Below, piece by piece: positions 18,506-27,850 of a stretch of 64,000 nucleotides of DNA (within the stretch, counting starts at the first letter, position 1; each line of letters opens with the position of its first letter). The notes under the pieces were generated by a model. It was not told the origin of the DNA, ran no database searches, and saw only the letters and a program-made list of their open reading frames with translations. The stretch covers positions 1 through 64,000 of the forward strand of contig NZ_JAYMGZ010000002.1 of assembly GCF_037078405.1 (NCBI RefSeq). The letters run 5' to 3'. Position numbers and translations under genes: made by a program. This stretch comes from Haloarcula sp. DT43 (GTDB lineage Archaea > Halobacteriota > Halobacteria > Halobacteriales > Haloarculaceae).

Positions 18506-19753
18506 ATGGCAGCCACACTCACCGAACCAACTGTTCTAGCTGCCGCGAAGGACACGCTCTACCCGACTCTCCATGATAGCGCAAATCATTACGCTGTCAC
18601 GGAAACGCAGTTCACACAACCGACCTGGGGCGGGTGGACGATCCCGGAAGAACTCCGTGACCGCCTCGCACCGTACAATACGATCCGTCTCGCAGAAGGA
18701 GAGCCCGATCTGCTCGGCGTTGGCATGCCAGCTGCCGAAGTGCTGAACGGCGACGCCGCGACCACCCCCGTCGCAGTCATCGAAGCGAAAGGCCACAACT
18801 CAGACCCAGGTGCAGCGGACGTGACTCGCGGCATCAACCAAGCACACGCTCATCTCTCCGAAGTTAATCTCGGGTACGTCGCTGCCCCGATCCAGAGCGT
18901 CACTGACACAGCACGCGCACTCGCCCGCGAACTCAACGTCGGCATCATCGGTGTCGAAACCGCTCACGACGCCACACTCGTCGAACCCGCTCGCGTCACC
19001 GGAGCCGGTGACTTCTCAACCACCATCGACGCCATCCGGTTCCAAGCAACCACGCACCACCTCACCGAAGGCAGCTTCCCAGTCAACCACCCGAAAAACT
19101 ACCTCGGCTACGTCCTCGCCCTCACCGCAGACGGTAACACACGAGACATCTACGCCGATAAGGTAATCAACAGCGTGTCAGGCGGCCGCCGCGGCGCAAT
19201 CCTCCTCGGCTTAGTAGATGACCGTCCCGCCGGAGAGACGCTGACACACCTCGGTGCGGAAGTCGTCCGCTTCGCCCGCACCCGGCATGGAAGCCTCTCC
19301 GCAGCACTTGACCAATTCGACGCCTGGACCGGCCGATCAACCCGATTCACCGAACTCGCCCCGCGATGGGCACAACTCGCCCGCTCAATCGCCATCCAGT
19401 ACGACCCAACACAACTCATCATCGAAGCCCTCGAACACCTCCACCACACCGGCACTCACAACGCAACCATCGCTGACGTCGCCACCGAAGCCTGCCGAAT
19501 CAACCAACCACTCGCCGTCGAAGTCTTCTTCACCCAAACCCGCCGCAACGATGTCCTCACCGCCGACGGCGACATCAACGAACCGACGCTTCACGACCCC
19601 ACCATCTACAAATCCGGCCTCCACTTCCAATACAAATACCAACTCTACCACGTCGGACTCCTCACCACCGGCGGCACCGACGACAAAGACGAGGTCCTAA
19701 ACAATTCATGGCAGTTGGAACGCTCAGTCGAAAACAACACCACCTCAAACTAG
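18506..19753 (+). CDS. PD-(D/E)XK nuclease-like protein
   Basis: 415 residues from ATG 18506. The start is chosen because the TATA-like element sits 27-33 bp before it and the upstream in-frame part looks untranslated. The sequence GEPDLLGVG followed by VAVIEAKGHN fits a PD-(D/E)XK catalytic core, with D and E-A-K as key residues. The C-terminal half is helical with no recognised domain. It is divergent from mcrBC with about 150 bp between the starts. It may be a stand-alone restriction-like nuclease; its target is unknown. Confidence 0.7.
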   Translation: MAATLTEPTVLAAAKDTLYPTLHDSANHYAVTETQFTQPTWGGWTIPEELRDRLAPYNTIRLAEGEPDLLGVGMPAAEVLNGDAATTPVAVIEAKGHNSDPGAADVTRGINQAHAHLSEVNLGYVAAPIQSVTDTARALARELNVGIIGVETAHDATLVEPARVTGAGDFSTTIDAIRFQATTHHLTEGSFPVNHPKNYLGYVLALTADGNTRDIYADKVINSVSGGRRGAILLGLVDDRPAGETLTHLGAEVVRFARTRHGSLSAALDQFDAWTGRSTRFTELAPRWAQLARSIAIQYDPTQLIIEALEHLHHTGTHNATIADVATEACRINQPLAVEVFFTQTRRNDVLTADGDINEPTLHDPTIYKSGLHFQYKYQLYHVGLLTTGGTDDKDEVLNNSWQLERSVENNTTSN

Positions 19754-19778
19754 TGTATGGTGGAGTCTCCTAAGGAAT

Positions 19779-20231
19779 CTAATAGTTCTTAGACGAGTCA
19801 GAGGACAGCGATCCTTGATTAGCTGGGTTGGAATCTGAGTCGCGGATCAAATCTTTTTCGAGGCCGTCGACAGCCCAGATGTCTTCCACAGCACGCCAGG
19901 TATCGAAATTGTTGTCCAAGATAGGATCCGGTTCCTGGTAGTACGGTTCTGGGTTGTCGACAGGGAACGGTTGATGTGAGTCGAAGTTGTCCCGTTTCCA
20001 CCTGGAGGAATCGAATTGTCGGGGGACATCATATGAGCTCTCCATACTCCGGAAGCCTTTGCAGACGAGATAGCCAGCAGTTCCAGCGATCAAGCCATTC
20101 TGTGGGCCGGTAGTGATGCCCGTCGTGATACCGGTGCCAACTGCTTGCTTGAAGCAGGCAGAGACATCAAGTTCGCATCTATCAGTTTCCATATTGTAGC
20201 TTCGGCCCGTACCGCAGAGATCTTCTTGCAT
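19779..20231 (-). CDS. Hypothetical protein with Gly-rich transmembrane-like segment
   Basis: 150 residues from the ATG at 20231, chosen because an earlier start would overlap the next gene. Cys residues lie in DLCGTG, DRCELDVSACF and YLVCKG. A short Gly/Thr-rich hydrophobic stretch (TGITTGITTGPQNGLIAGTAG) may be a membrane or small amphipathic helix. No family is recognised. It is followed upstream by a small membrane protein on the same strand, and the two may form a unit at the edge of the phosphorothioation region. Confidence 0.5.
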   Translation of the reverse strand: MQEDLCGTGRSYNMETDRCELDVSACFKQAVGTGITTGITTGPQNGLIAGTAGYLVCKGFRSMESSYDVPRQFDSSRWKRDNFDSHQPFPVDNPEPYYQEPDPILDNNFDTWRAVEDIWAVDGLEKDLIRDSDSNPANQGSLSSDSSKNY

Positions 20232-20277
20232 CTTAGTTAGAATTACTGACGAGCTTGTTGAAGGACCTTGGGGAGGA

Positions 20278-20625
20278 TTAGTCTCCGAAGAGGTAGTCGA
20301 CCAGAGTTTCCACGTATTCGGTGACATCGCTGAAGATCACTGAGAAGACGCGCCGTACCATCGACTGCTCTTCCGTGAGATCGATGAAGTTGGCTTTGTC
20401 AGCAGCTCCGACGACAGTCGGGGCGTAGGGAATGAGCGCTACCAACGCGATGAATCCGAGAAAACAAACTACGATGATATTTCCGATTAACCCTGTGAGG
20501 AACAGGGTGTCAACAATCCAGATCGCGGCGACGGTGATTATAGCCTTCCATGTGATCGCGTTCAGGTTCCACTCGAAGAGAAACCAGTAGATCCGATAGA
20601 GCAGTTGGTCGGTCAGTCCCCCCAT
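20278..20625 (-). CDS. Small membrane protein
   Basis: 116 residues from the ATG at 20625 (MGGLTDQLLYR). Two strongly hydrophobic segments are visible, ITVAAIWIVDTLFLTGLIG and IIVVCFLGFIALVALIP, followed by an amphipathic C-terminus ending VDYLFGD. No family is recognised. The gene lies upstream of 19779-20231 on the same strand and diverges from the repeat protein at 20682. Small membrane proteins beside defence genes sometimes act as effectors, but nothing here proves that. Confidence 0.55.
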   Translation of the reverse strand: MGGLTDQLLYRIYWFLFEWNLNAITWKAIITVAAIWIVDTLFLTGLIGNIIVVCFLGFIALVALIPYAPTVVGAADKANFIDLTEEQSMVRRVFSVIFSDVTEYVETLVDYLFGD

Positions 20626-20681
20626 TCTCTTACCGCAAAACACGATACACCTCACTGTAAAATGGAAGGTAACGAGACAGT

Positions 20682-21722
20682 ATGCCGCCATCGAATAACA
20701 GGAACTCCGTCAATTATGACGAAGACACGGGAAGATTCGAGTTCGGGCCAGAACTGAAGGCCAATATCAAGGAGAAGCTCAGCGATCTCCCCGATGAAGC
20801 GCATGATCGGCTGTTAGATCTTGTCCGTCTTGAGCCGACCAGTAATTCTAAGCTGAAGAATCAGTGGGACATGGCTTCGGGCAGCGAGGTTCACCAGTAT
20901 CTGGAGTCGGAGCTGAAACCGTACTATTACAGGAACGATGATAGCTACATCTGTGTGACAGAGGAGGCGAAAGATTTTGTCCGTGAAAATAGTGGTCTGA
21001 ACCAGTACGTGACAGGGGATTCAAGCAACTCCGAGGATGTGTCGGAGAACATCCGGAACCGAGACCTGTTGATGGACTTGGTTTCGGTAGCGCAAAGTAT
21101 CGGCCATCTGCCGGACGAAGGGGAAATTGAGACGCATTCTAACTATGCTCCCGACCGGTTCCGTGAGGAGTTCGGTGGGTTGTTTGAGGCTTTCCAGGAG
21201 GCAGGGATAGTCCCTGATTCAATTACGAAGGACGACTACACGGCGGCGACAGAGGCGAAGAAAGAGCAGGAGGAATCACAAGCTGAGGAAGAGGAGCAGA
21301 AGTCTGAGCCGAGTGGCCCTTCGGAAGCAGAGCTGATTGAGGAGCTGCAGTGGGTTGATGAAGAAGTTGAGGGGATACCGTATCCAGCGGATATGAACGA
21401 GTCAGGTGCTTTCACTGCCCACACTTACCAGGAGGAGTTCGGCTCTTGGGATGATGCGCTTGATGCTGCAGGCATCGACAAAGGGGAACTGCTGTTAGAG
21501 GATATGCACCGGGTAGCTGACGAGGTCGGGGATGACATAACCCAAGAAGAGATGAACGAGTACGGACGTTACAGTTCAACGATGGCAGCCCGGTATTTCG
21601 GAAGCTGGACTGGAGCCAAGGAAAGGTTTCAGGAGTGGAGAAAGGAACAGGAACAGGAAGAAGAACCAGCTAAAGAGTTCGACAACATGGTCAACGACCG
21701 GCTGGACGATATTCTGGGTTAG
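20682..21722 (+). CDS. Protein with three homing-endonuclease-associated repeats
   Basis: 346 residues. The N-terminal ~110 residues look like a helical DNA-binding region. Three copies of a ~50-residue repeat follow, each with a helix, a charged loop and a final aromatic motif: FREEFGGLFEAFQEAG, YQEEFGSWDDALDAAG and AARYFGSWTGAKERF. These repeats occur with LAGLIDADG/HNH nucleases and as free DNA-binding arrays; no nuclease domain is attached here. A Glu/Lys-rich linker separates repeat 1 from 2. It converges on the last pbe gene with a 4-bp overlap. A DNA-binding regulator or adaptor is likely. Confidence 0.72.
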   Translation: MPPSNNRNSVNYDEDTGRFEFGPELKANIKEKLSDLPDEAHDRLLDLVRLEPTSNSKLKNQWDMASGSEVHQYLESELKPYYYRNDDSYICVTEEAKDFVRENSGLNQYVTGDSSNSEDVSENIRNRDLLMDLVSVAQSIGHLPDEGEIETHSNYAPDRFREEFGGLFEAFQEAGIVPDSITKDDYTAATEAKKEQEESQAEEEEQKSEPSGPSEAELIEELQWVDEEVEGIPYPADMNESGAFTAHTYQEEFGSWDDALDAAGIDKGELLLEDMHRVADEVGDDITQEEMNEYGRYSSTMAARYFGSWTGAKERFQEWRKEQEQEEEPAKEFDNMVNDRLDDILG

Positions 21723-22213
21723 CTCTCTTGCTGGTCTACGAGAACATCTTCTAGACGCTCTTCCCACTTTTGATCAGCTTCGTCGATGAAAGCGAGGAGG
21801 TCAAACTCGTCTTTCAGGCTGATGTCTTGGTCGATTGCTTCTACGCCGGCATCAGCATATTGGAGGGCAAGTTCCCAGAGTTCGCTGTCCTCTGGATCTT
21901 CGTCGCTGTGTTCCAGTTCGATAAGTTTGTAGATGAACTCGATTCCCTCTCGGTATTCATTTTCGGAGGAGCCACCGACTCGGTTTACCTGGATGAAGTC
22001 TTGGGAGTAGCTGCCTTCGGACTCTGTACGGGGATCATCTCTGAGAAATCCGAGAACCAGACCAGCAGTGAATAGTTCGTAGTTGGTGTCGAAGGGGTAG
22101 TCGTTTTTATCGTTTACTTCGACATTGTCGTCTTTGCGGGCGGTCCGCAGCACCATGTTTCGGTAGATATCGAAGCGGGCTGTCTTGAGCCGTCTGGAGG
22201 TTGTAGTGCTCAT
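21719..22213 (-). CDS. pbeD: PbeD-like protein of the phosphorothioation-linked defence module
   Basis: 164 acidic residues, last gene of the eight-gene operon, overlapping the ATPase gene upstream by 4 bp. It starts MSTTTSRRLKTARFDIYRNM and contains a helical region similar in size to DndE-type accessory proteins; no catalytic motif is visible. The published archaeal system has the order dndCDEA-pbeABCD. Naming here follows that order, not sequence comparison. Confidence 0.6.
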   Translation of the reverse strand: MSTTTSRRLKTARFDIYRNMVLRTARKDDNVEVNDKNDYPFDTNYELFTAGLVLGFLRDDPRTESEGSYSQDFIQVNRVGGSSENEYREGIEFIYKLIELEHSDEDPEDSELWELALQYADAGVEAIDQDISLKDEFDLLAFIDEADQKWEERLEDVLVDQQES

Positions 22214-24273
22214 TTGGCAAGCACCCGTCTGAGCTCGGTTTCTGATTCAATGGGGCTGACTTCAGAGGATTCGGGATCGTCATCTCGCTGATGGATCTCC
22301 AGGTGGCTGGAGATGTTGTCGCCCATTTGTTCGATGTCTTCTTCATCGATCTCTCCGGGCTGGTAGAGAATGATGACCTGGTCACGGAAGTTGGGGAAGT
22401 AGTCGATCAGATTTTCTTTGTGTTCTGGGTCGAGCCTGCCGATTGGTGTGTCGATGACGACGGGTGCTTCTCGGGCGGTGAATTTGTTCAGTCCAGCGAT
22501 GAAGGAGTAGGCGATGATCTGTCGAGCGCCTTTGCTGGGGTTCTGTTCTTCTATGTCCCGGTCTCCGGAGATTGTCTTGACGTCGAGTTCGTAGTCTTTG
22601 CTGATGGTGAGACCTTCGTAGACGTCGTTCTTGTTGGTGAGTTCTTGGAAGATTTTGGAGGCGTGTTTTTCCACACTTTCACGCTGGGTTTCGACATATC
22701 TGTCGCGGATTTCTTCCCAGGCGTCAGCGCACTCGTCGGAGAGTTTCATCAGTGTGCGGTAGCGCTGTTCCTCTTCGTCCGCGGCTTCCATTGAGTTGAC
22801 TGTCTGCTCCAGCTCTCGTTTCTGTTCTTCGAGCTCGTCTATCTTTTCGTCCAAGTCTTTGATTGTGGTCTTCAGACCGCCAATCTCTTCGTCGAGAGTC
22901 TCTTTGGTGTCTCGCAGAGATTCAGCTTCTTCGGCAGTGACTGTTGCTTCCTCGATCTCTCCTTCGAGAGTCTCTTTTTCGTCTTCGAGGTCGTTGATAT
23001 CTTCTTCCAGACCCTCAATATCCTCTTGTATAGAGACGTACTCGCTCTTGGCCTGGTTGACGTTCAGGTTCTCTGGATAGTCGCCGGAGGTGAGGCAGTC
23101 AAGGTGGTCTGAGGCAAATCCTTGCAGTTCCGAGATGGTGCTCATCTCGTCGTTCCGTAGCTGCTCAAGGGTGTTTTCTAAGGTTTCCTCGGCGTCTTCA
23201 TCGATGTCGGCTCCGCAGAGACAGTCATCTCGGTCAAGGAGGTACTCGATGGTGTCTTCCATCCCGGAGACGATGGAAACGTCGTAGTTGTCGATGGCGT
23301 GTTTTGCACCGATACCGATCATCAACGGACCGAGACGGGAGTGGAGTTCGCGGCGCTCTCCACGTTTCTCATCCAGATCGTGCTTCAAACCGTCGTCTTG
23401 GCCCTTGCCTTCGATTTCCTCTTTGATTTCGTTAACTCGGTCCTGCTTGCCGGCTACACCGGAGGCTTCTGCCAGATCATCTTCTATCTGACTACGGCGC
23501 TTCTCCTTCTTCCGAAGTTTTGTTTTAGCCGAGTTCTTCTCCGTCTTTTTCGCCTCGATATCGCTTTGGACGCTACTGATGTCCTCTGAAAGACCTTGGA
23601 GTTCCTCTACGTCCTCGGCCTTGTTCTTCCATTCATCCTGGTAGTAGTCCTTTCCCTCATCCTTTAAGTCGTGAATCGCGTTTTGAATCTCCCGGATTCC
23701 GAGAACAGTTTCGATTGCTTCTCGGACATCTGCTTCGGAGTCGTTGTAGGATCCGGCGTATCGGTCAAGTTCTTCGCCGTCGAAGAAGAAGAAATCTGAG
23801 GCGCTTTCTGGGAGAATGCCGTTGATGAACCGGTTGTATTTCTTGGCAGGGTCTTCGTTCGGTGCCTGGTCGATTACGGTTTCTTTACCTTCGCTAACGC
23901 TGGGCTTTTTGACGTTGACGTAGCAGGAGTTCCAATCCCGTTCATCAGGGTCATCGACTTGGTCGAACTCGATAACCCGTTCGATTTCGTAGACGTTCTG
24001 ATTGTGCGTAAATTCGAGAGTGACGCTGGCTTCGCCTAATCCTTCTTTTGCGGCTTTCCGGTTGATTGCTTGCCGGCGTTTCTTTGATTTCTCCGCGTTT
24101 CCGCCTTCAAATCCGTAGAGGCAGAAACGCATCGCAGTAAAAAACGCGGTCTTCCCTCGGTCGTTTTTGCCGCCCATAAGGATTAGAGGAGAGTCACTAC
24201 TGGTTTGGAGGTCAACGGGAACCTCCTTGTAGAAGGGCATGAAATTCTTTATGATCGCTTTTTGAACCTTCAT
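22210..24273 (-). CDS. pbeC: SMC/DndD-like ATPase (PbeC position)
   Basis: 687 residues with an SMC/RecN-like layout: Walker A GGKNDRGKTAFF near residues 34-45, a long coiled coil, a Cys pair CLCG in the hairpin region, a signature-like KGARQIIAYSF and Walker B VVIDTPIGRLD. It is a paralogue of DndD at 28257-30281 (same end motif VDTPLGRLD), so the operon holds two such ATPases. It likely couples ATP hydrolysis to DNA sensing in the PbeABCD barrier. Base composition is lower in GC than the flanking genes. Confidence 0.75.
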   Translation of the reverse strand: MKVQKAIIKNFMPFYKEVPVDLQTSSDSPLILMGGKNDRGKTAFFTAMRFCLYGFEGGNAEKSKKRRQAINRKAAKEGLGEASVTLEFTHNQNVYEIERVIEFDQVDDPDERDWNSCYVNVKKPSVSEGKETVIDQAPNEDPAKKYNRFINGILPESASDFFFFDGEELDRYAGSYNDSEADVREAIETVLGIREIQNAIHDLKDEGKDYYQDEWKNKAEDVEELQGLSEDISSVQSDIEAKKTEKNSAKTKLRKKEKRRSQIEDDLAEASGVAGKQDRVNEIKEEIEGKGQDDGLKHDLDEKRGERRELHSRLGPLMIGIGAKHAIDNYDVSIVSGMEDTIEYLLDRDDCLCGADIDEDAEETLENTLEQLRNDEMSTISELQGFASDHLDCLTSGDYPENLNVNQAKSEYVSIQEDIEGLEEDINDLEDEKETLEGEIEEATVTAEEAESLRDTKETLDEEIGGLKTTIKDLDEKIDELEEQKRELEQTVNSMEAADEEEQRYRTLMKLSDECADAWEEIRDRYVETQRESVEKHASKIFQELTNKNDVYEGLTISKDYELDVKTISGDRDIEEQNPSKGARQIIAYSFIAGLNKFTAREAPVVIDTPIGRLDPEHKENLIDYFPNFRDQVIILYQPGEIDEEDIEQMGDNISSHLEIHQRDDDPESSEVSPIESETELRRVLAK

Positions 24274-24277
24274 AGTG

Positions 24278-24487
24278 CTAATCCTCCATGCTCCATCCGT
24301 TATCGACGTAGTTCTCCAGTATCTGTCTTAATTCCGAGGGAAGCCCCGCCCTCCGGTCCATTGTGACCATCTCTTTTTCGAGGACATAGATCTCTTTCAG
24401 TAGATCCTCTGGGATATTCCGCTCATCAGCCTGTTCAGCGATTAATTTCTCAATCTCCGGATCGATTTCCTCTTCTTCAGTACTCAT
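24278..24487 (-). CDS. pbeB: Small acidic protein (PbeB position)
   Basis: 69 residues, very acidic (MSTEEEEIDPEIEKLIAEQA), predicted to be helical. It overlaps the helicase gene upstream by 4 bp and lies 4 bp from the ATPase gene downstream, so it is surely part of the operon. No domain is recognised. Small linker subunits of this kind often connect a motor to a nuclease. The pbeB name is by operon position only. Confidence 0.6.
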   Translation of the reverse strand: MSTEEEEIDPEIEKLIAEQADERNIPEDLLKEIYVLEKEMVTMDRRAGLPSELRQILENYVDNGWSMED

Positions 24488-26643
24488 ATTAGTGCTAGAT
24501 GCCCCAGTCCGTACGGTTCAAGCTGTTCTCGAAGTTCCTGCCTGATTTCTTCTTGGTTGTCGGCAGAGTCCATGAGAACCCGACTTCGATGGAGTTCCTT
24601 CTTCACAAATTCCCTGGCCGTGTTGTTACCCTGCTCAGCGATGAGGCCAGGCAACGTGATCATGTCATAAACAGATGCCTTCGCTTTATCTTCACTTTTT
24701 CGAAGAACGCGCCCCCTTCGCTGAATGAATTGTCTCTCATTACTTGAACTGGCGATGATGATAGCCGTCGGACAATCAGGTACGTCTACCCCCTCGTCCA
24801 GACAGTTGATTGCCAGTAGGTAGTCTACCATCCCGTTGTTAAACTGGTAGAAGGCACTGGCCTTCTTATCTTCGTCCATATCAGAGACGAACACTGCGTA
24901 GGAGTCTTCTCCCTTCTTCCGGTTCAGCTGGTCTTTGATTTGGTCAACCTGCTGATTGTCCTCGCAGAAGATAATGGCAGGTGTCGGGTGGTATGTCTCA
25001 AGGAAGCGACCGAATCGGTGAGGCTTGTTCTCTGCTTTCTTTAGAATCTTGGCTCTGTCTCTGGAGAGCCTTTCCTGCTTTTCTCTCAGTTTTTGGACTG
25101 ACTTGCTGGGGTTGTCGCTGTTTAGTTCGCTGGTGACTTGACCGATTCGCTGGCTGTAGCTTTTGTATTTCTCGTATTCTTCCTCGTTAAGGTCGCAGAT
25201 GATAGGGTAGTAGTCGTAGTTGGATAGGTAGTTGTTCTCGATGGCTTCGGCGGTTTCGAAGCGGAAGATGATGTCGTCGAAGTAGTTCATAATCTTCCGG
25301 TTGCCGGTGTCATCGAACCTGCGTTCAGGGGTTGCGGAGAGCCCGATACGTCGGCCTGCGTCTATCTCAAAAAGCTGGCTGAAGGTGTCGGCTCCGTACC
25401 GGTGGACTTCGTCAGCGATTATTTGAAGCCGGTTGGGAGGTACTCCTCGGAGGAAGCTTCGGAATGCGTCTCCGACCGCTGTATGGATTGTTGTGAGGAT
25501 GAACTGCTTAGGACGGTCGTGGATTACATCTGTGCTTTCGGTCCGGTAGGGGTTGACAAGGCCCAGCATTTCTTGTCGCCAGTCTGTTTCTCCGCTGCAG
25601 ACGAGGATTTCGGCATCTTCGATCAGCTCTTCGATGTCCTCTTTCCATTGGTTGAGTAGAGTAGTGGTTGGGACGATAACGAGGGTGACTCTGTTGTTGG
25701 CATCGAGGTTTGCAGCTGCGATTGCAGATCTGGTCTTTCCGGTGCCGGTGGCCAATGCGAAGATGCCGTGATAGTCGTTTGCGATCCACTCGTCTATGGA
25801 TTGTTCTTGGTGTTCCCAGAGTGGGATCTCCTCTTCTTCGCTTTCCCCGGTGTCCTCCTTGTTGAACAGTTCGAGGTCTGGACGGCCATCGACGGTTTCT
25901 GGACTGTGTTCTTTCAGCCCGGATTCGACTGCATCCGGTAGCTCTTTTACCGTTACGCGGGCCTCTTCGTTGTTCCAGAGGTTGTTGAAGGATTCCTGTT
26001 TCTCGGAGGTCCGCATATCGAGGCCGGGCCACCAGTTGGTGTAGACGTCGAAAGATTCGAAGTTGTCTGTCCAAGCTAACTCGGTCTCGTTTATTGAGCC
26101 GAAGAAGGCTACTTGGTTACCGTGGTCGTCTGAGAAGATTCCGAGTTTTTCGTGGTAGTGGCTGAAGGGGTTCAGGTCTTCCGCATCAGTCATGTAGGCG
26201 ATACGGATTTCCAGCATCTCTTCTTCGAGCATCCAGGCGAGGCATTTGAAACGGTCTCGCTTCAGATAGTCCTCGAATTGTTCGGTGGAGAGTCCTCGGT
26301 GAAGAGCGTTCTCTATGACTTCTTCTTCATCGAGGTCGGTTTCGGGTTCGGAGGCTTGTTCCAGGACTTCGATGTCTTCCGGTTTGAGCCGGGGGCTGAC
26401 GATCAGCCGCATTTTGCCGTCGTTCAGAACTAGTTTGGAGATTCCCTGAGCGGCGAGGACCAGCGATTTGCTGTCGAAGTAACCGGCTGCCCGGTCGTAC
26501 TGGGTTGCGTTTTTGAGACAGGGTATGTAGAAATCGTTCAGGATATCGTCGTTACCTGAGCGATAACTGTTTTGGAGGGAGAGGGTTCTGAGGCCTTGTT
26601 CTTCCTCATCCTCGGTTTGCTCAGGTGTTGTTCCGTCAGCCAT
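24484..26643 (-). CDS. pbeA: PLD-domain DEAD/DEAH helicase (PbeA position)
   Basis: 719 residues. The N-terminal third is a phospholipase D-like domain with YDRAAGYFDSKSL and HYHEKLGIF...FFGSINETELAW (H-K and N motif). A superfamily 2 helicase follows: Walker A FALATGTGKTRSA, DEVH box IIADEVHRYG, motif III GLSATPERR, and motif VI QRRGRVLR. This architecture is known in restriction enzymes of DNA phosphorothioation systems. It starts 25 bp after dndA on the same strand and opens the pbe half of the operon. Only one clear HKD-like motif was found, so nuclease activity would need a dimer. Confidence 0.8.
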   Translation of the reverse strand: MADGTTPEQTEDEEEQGLRTLSLQNSYRSGNDDILNDFYIPCLKNATQYDRAAGYFDSKSLVLAAQGISKLVLNDGKMRLIVSPRLKPEDIEVLEQASEPETDLDEEEVIENALHRGLSTEQFEDYLKRDRFKCLAWMLEEEMLEIRIAYMTDAEDLNPFSHYHEKLGIFSDDHGNQVAFFGSINETELAWTDNFESFDVYTNWWPGLDMRTSEKQESFNNLWNNEEARVTVKELPDAVESGLKEHSPETVDGRPDLELFNKEDTGESEEEEIPLWEHQEQSIDEWIANDYHGIFALATGTGKTRSAIAAANLDANNRVTLVIVPTTTLLNQWKEDIEELIEDAEILVCSGETDWRQEMLGLVNPYRTESTDVIHDRPKQFILTTIHTAVGDAFRSFLRGVPPNRLQIIADEVHRYGADTFSQLFEIDAGRRIGLSATPERRFDDTGNRKIMNYFDDIIFRFETAEAIENNYLSNYDYYPIICDLNEEEYEKYKSYSQRIGQVTSELNSDNPSKSVQKLREKQERLSRDRAKILKKAENKPHRFGRFLETYHPTPAIIFCEDNQQVDQIKDQLNRKKGEDSYAVFVSDMDEDKKASAFYQFNNGMVDYLLAINCLDEGVDVPDCPTAIIIASSSNERQFIQRRGRVLRKSEDKAKASVYDMITLPGLIAEQGNNTAREFVKKELHRSRVLMDSADNQEEIRQELREQLEPYGLGHLALI

Positions 26644-26668
26644 TCTTGGATGTTTGGAGGGATGTTTG

Positions 26669-27850
26669 TCAGCTTATTTGTAGCTTCCGCAGGCGGGAGA
26701 CGCTCTGAATAACCTGATCCGTGGCGTATTCAATTTCTTCCTGGGTGTTGTCTTTCCCAAGGCCGAACCGGACTGCCGAGTGCCAACGTTCTTCGTCGCC
26801 GCCTAATGCTTGGAGTACGTGTGAGGCTTCAACCTTGCCAGTTGTACAGGCTGATCCGGCTGAAACAGCTATCTCTGGTTGCAGGTTTTGTACGAGAGCT
26901 TTGTTTTCGACGCCGAGGAAGCTGACATTCAGATTGTTTGGAATCCTCTTTACGGGGTGGCCGTTGAGGACCACGTCGTCGAGTTCGCTCTGGAAGCGTT
27001 CCCACATGTAGGACGTGAGTTCGTCGACGTGTTCTCGGCGTTCTTCCATCTCTTGGTCGGCTAGTTGTACTGCCTTGCCGAGTCCGATTATGGAAGGTAC
27101 GTTGAGGGTGCCGGAGCGCCAGCCTCGTTCGTGGCCGCCTCCGTGGATGAGCGGGTCGAGTTTGACCTTCGGGTTTCGTCGACGGACGTAGAGAGCTCCG
27201 ATGCCTTTCGGCCCGTAGATCTTGTGGGCGGAGATCGACATCAGGTCTATTCCCATTTCTTCGACGTCGATTGGGAGATAGCCGACTGCCTGGACTGCGT
27301 CGGTGTGAAAGAAGACCTCGTTGTCTTTCGCTATTTCCCCGATTTCCTTGAGAGGTGCGATGGTTCCTACCTCGTTGTTGGCGGCCATGATCGAGATGAG
27401 GAGTGTGTCGTCTCGGATGGCGTCTTCCACGTCGTCGGGATTGATCAACCCTTTTTCATCGACATGAAGGTAGGTGACGTCGAAGCCACGTTCTTCCAGG
27501 GCTTCACAGGCTTCGAGCACGGCTTCGTGTTCGGTTTCTCCGGTGATTATGTGGTTTCCCTTGTCTTTCCTTTCGGCGTAGTCAGCGATGCCCTTGACGG
27601 CTAAGTTGTCGGACTCTGTTGCGCCACTGGTGAAGATGATCTCTTCCTTACGGCAGTTGAGAACCTCGGAGATCTGTTTCCGTGCTTGTTCCACGCCTTC
27701 CTTGGCTTTGGCTCCGTAGAGGTGGTCGTCGCTGGCTGGGTTTCCGAAGTTCTCGGTGAGGTACGGGGTCATCTCTTCAGCTACCCGCTCATCTACAGGA
27801 GTGGTGGCGTGATGATCGAGGTAGACCGCGTCCTCAAGACTTGGACTCAA
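26669..27850 (-). CDS. dndA: DndA cysteine desulfurase
   Basis: 393-residue class V aminotransferase of the IscS/NifS type, close to full length. The PLP lysine is in SISAHKIYGPKG, the PLP-binding His in GETEHEAV, and the catalytic cysteine in SAGSACTTG. It delivers sulfur for phosphorothioate formation in the DNA backbone and can build the DndC iron-sulfur cluster. The context (4-bp overlap with dndE, then the pbe genes) makes a housekeeping iron-sulfur role unlikely. Confidence 0.93.
   Translation of the reverse strand: MSPSLEDAVYLDHHATTPVDERVAEEMTPYLTENFGNPASDDHLYGAKAKEGVEQARKQISEVLNCRKEEIIFTSGATESDNLAVKGIADYAERKDKGNHIITGETEHEAVLEACEALEERGFDVTYLHVDEKGLINPDDVEDAIRDDTLLISIMAANNEVGTIAPLKEIGEIAKDNEVFFHTDAVQAVGYLPIDVEEMGIDLMSISAHKIYGPKGIGALYVRRRNPKVKLDPLIHGGGHERGWRSGTLNVPSIIGLGKAVQLADQEMEERREHVDELTSYMWERFQSELDDVVLNGHPVKRIPNNLNVSFLGVENKALVQNLQPEIAVSAGSACTTGKVEASHVLQALGGDEERWHSAVRFGLGKDNTQEEIEYATDQVIQSVSRLRKLQIS

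Noticed and set aside
26669-27850. Cysteine desulfurase as a housekeeping IscS/SufS
   Set aside because: It overlaps dndE by 4 bp and lies between dnd and pbe genes, so DndA is the better reading.
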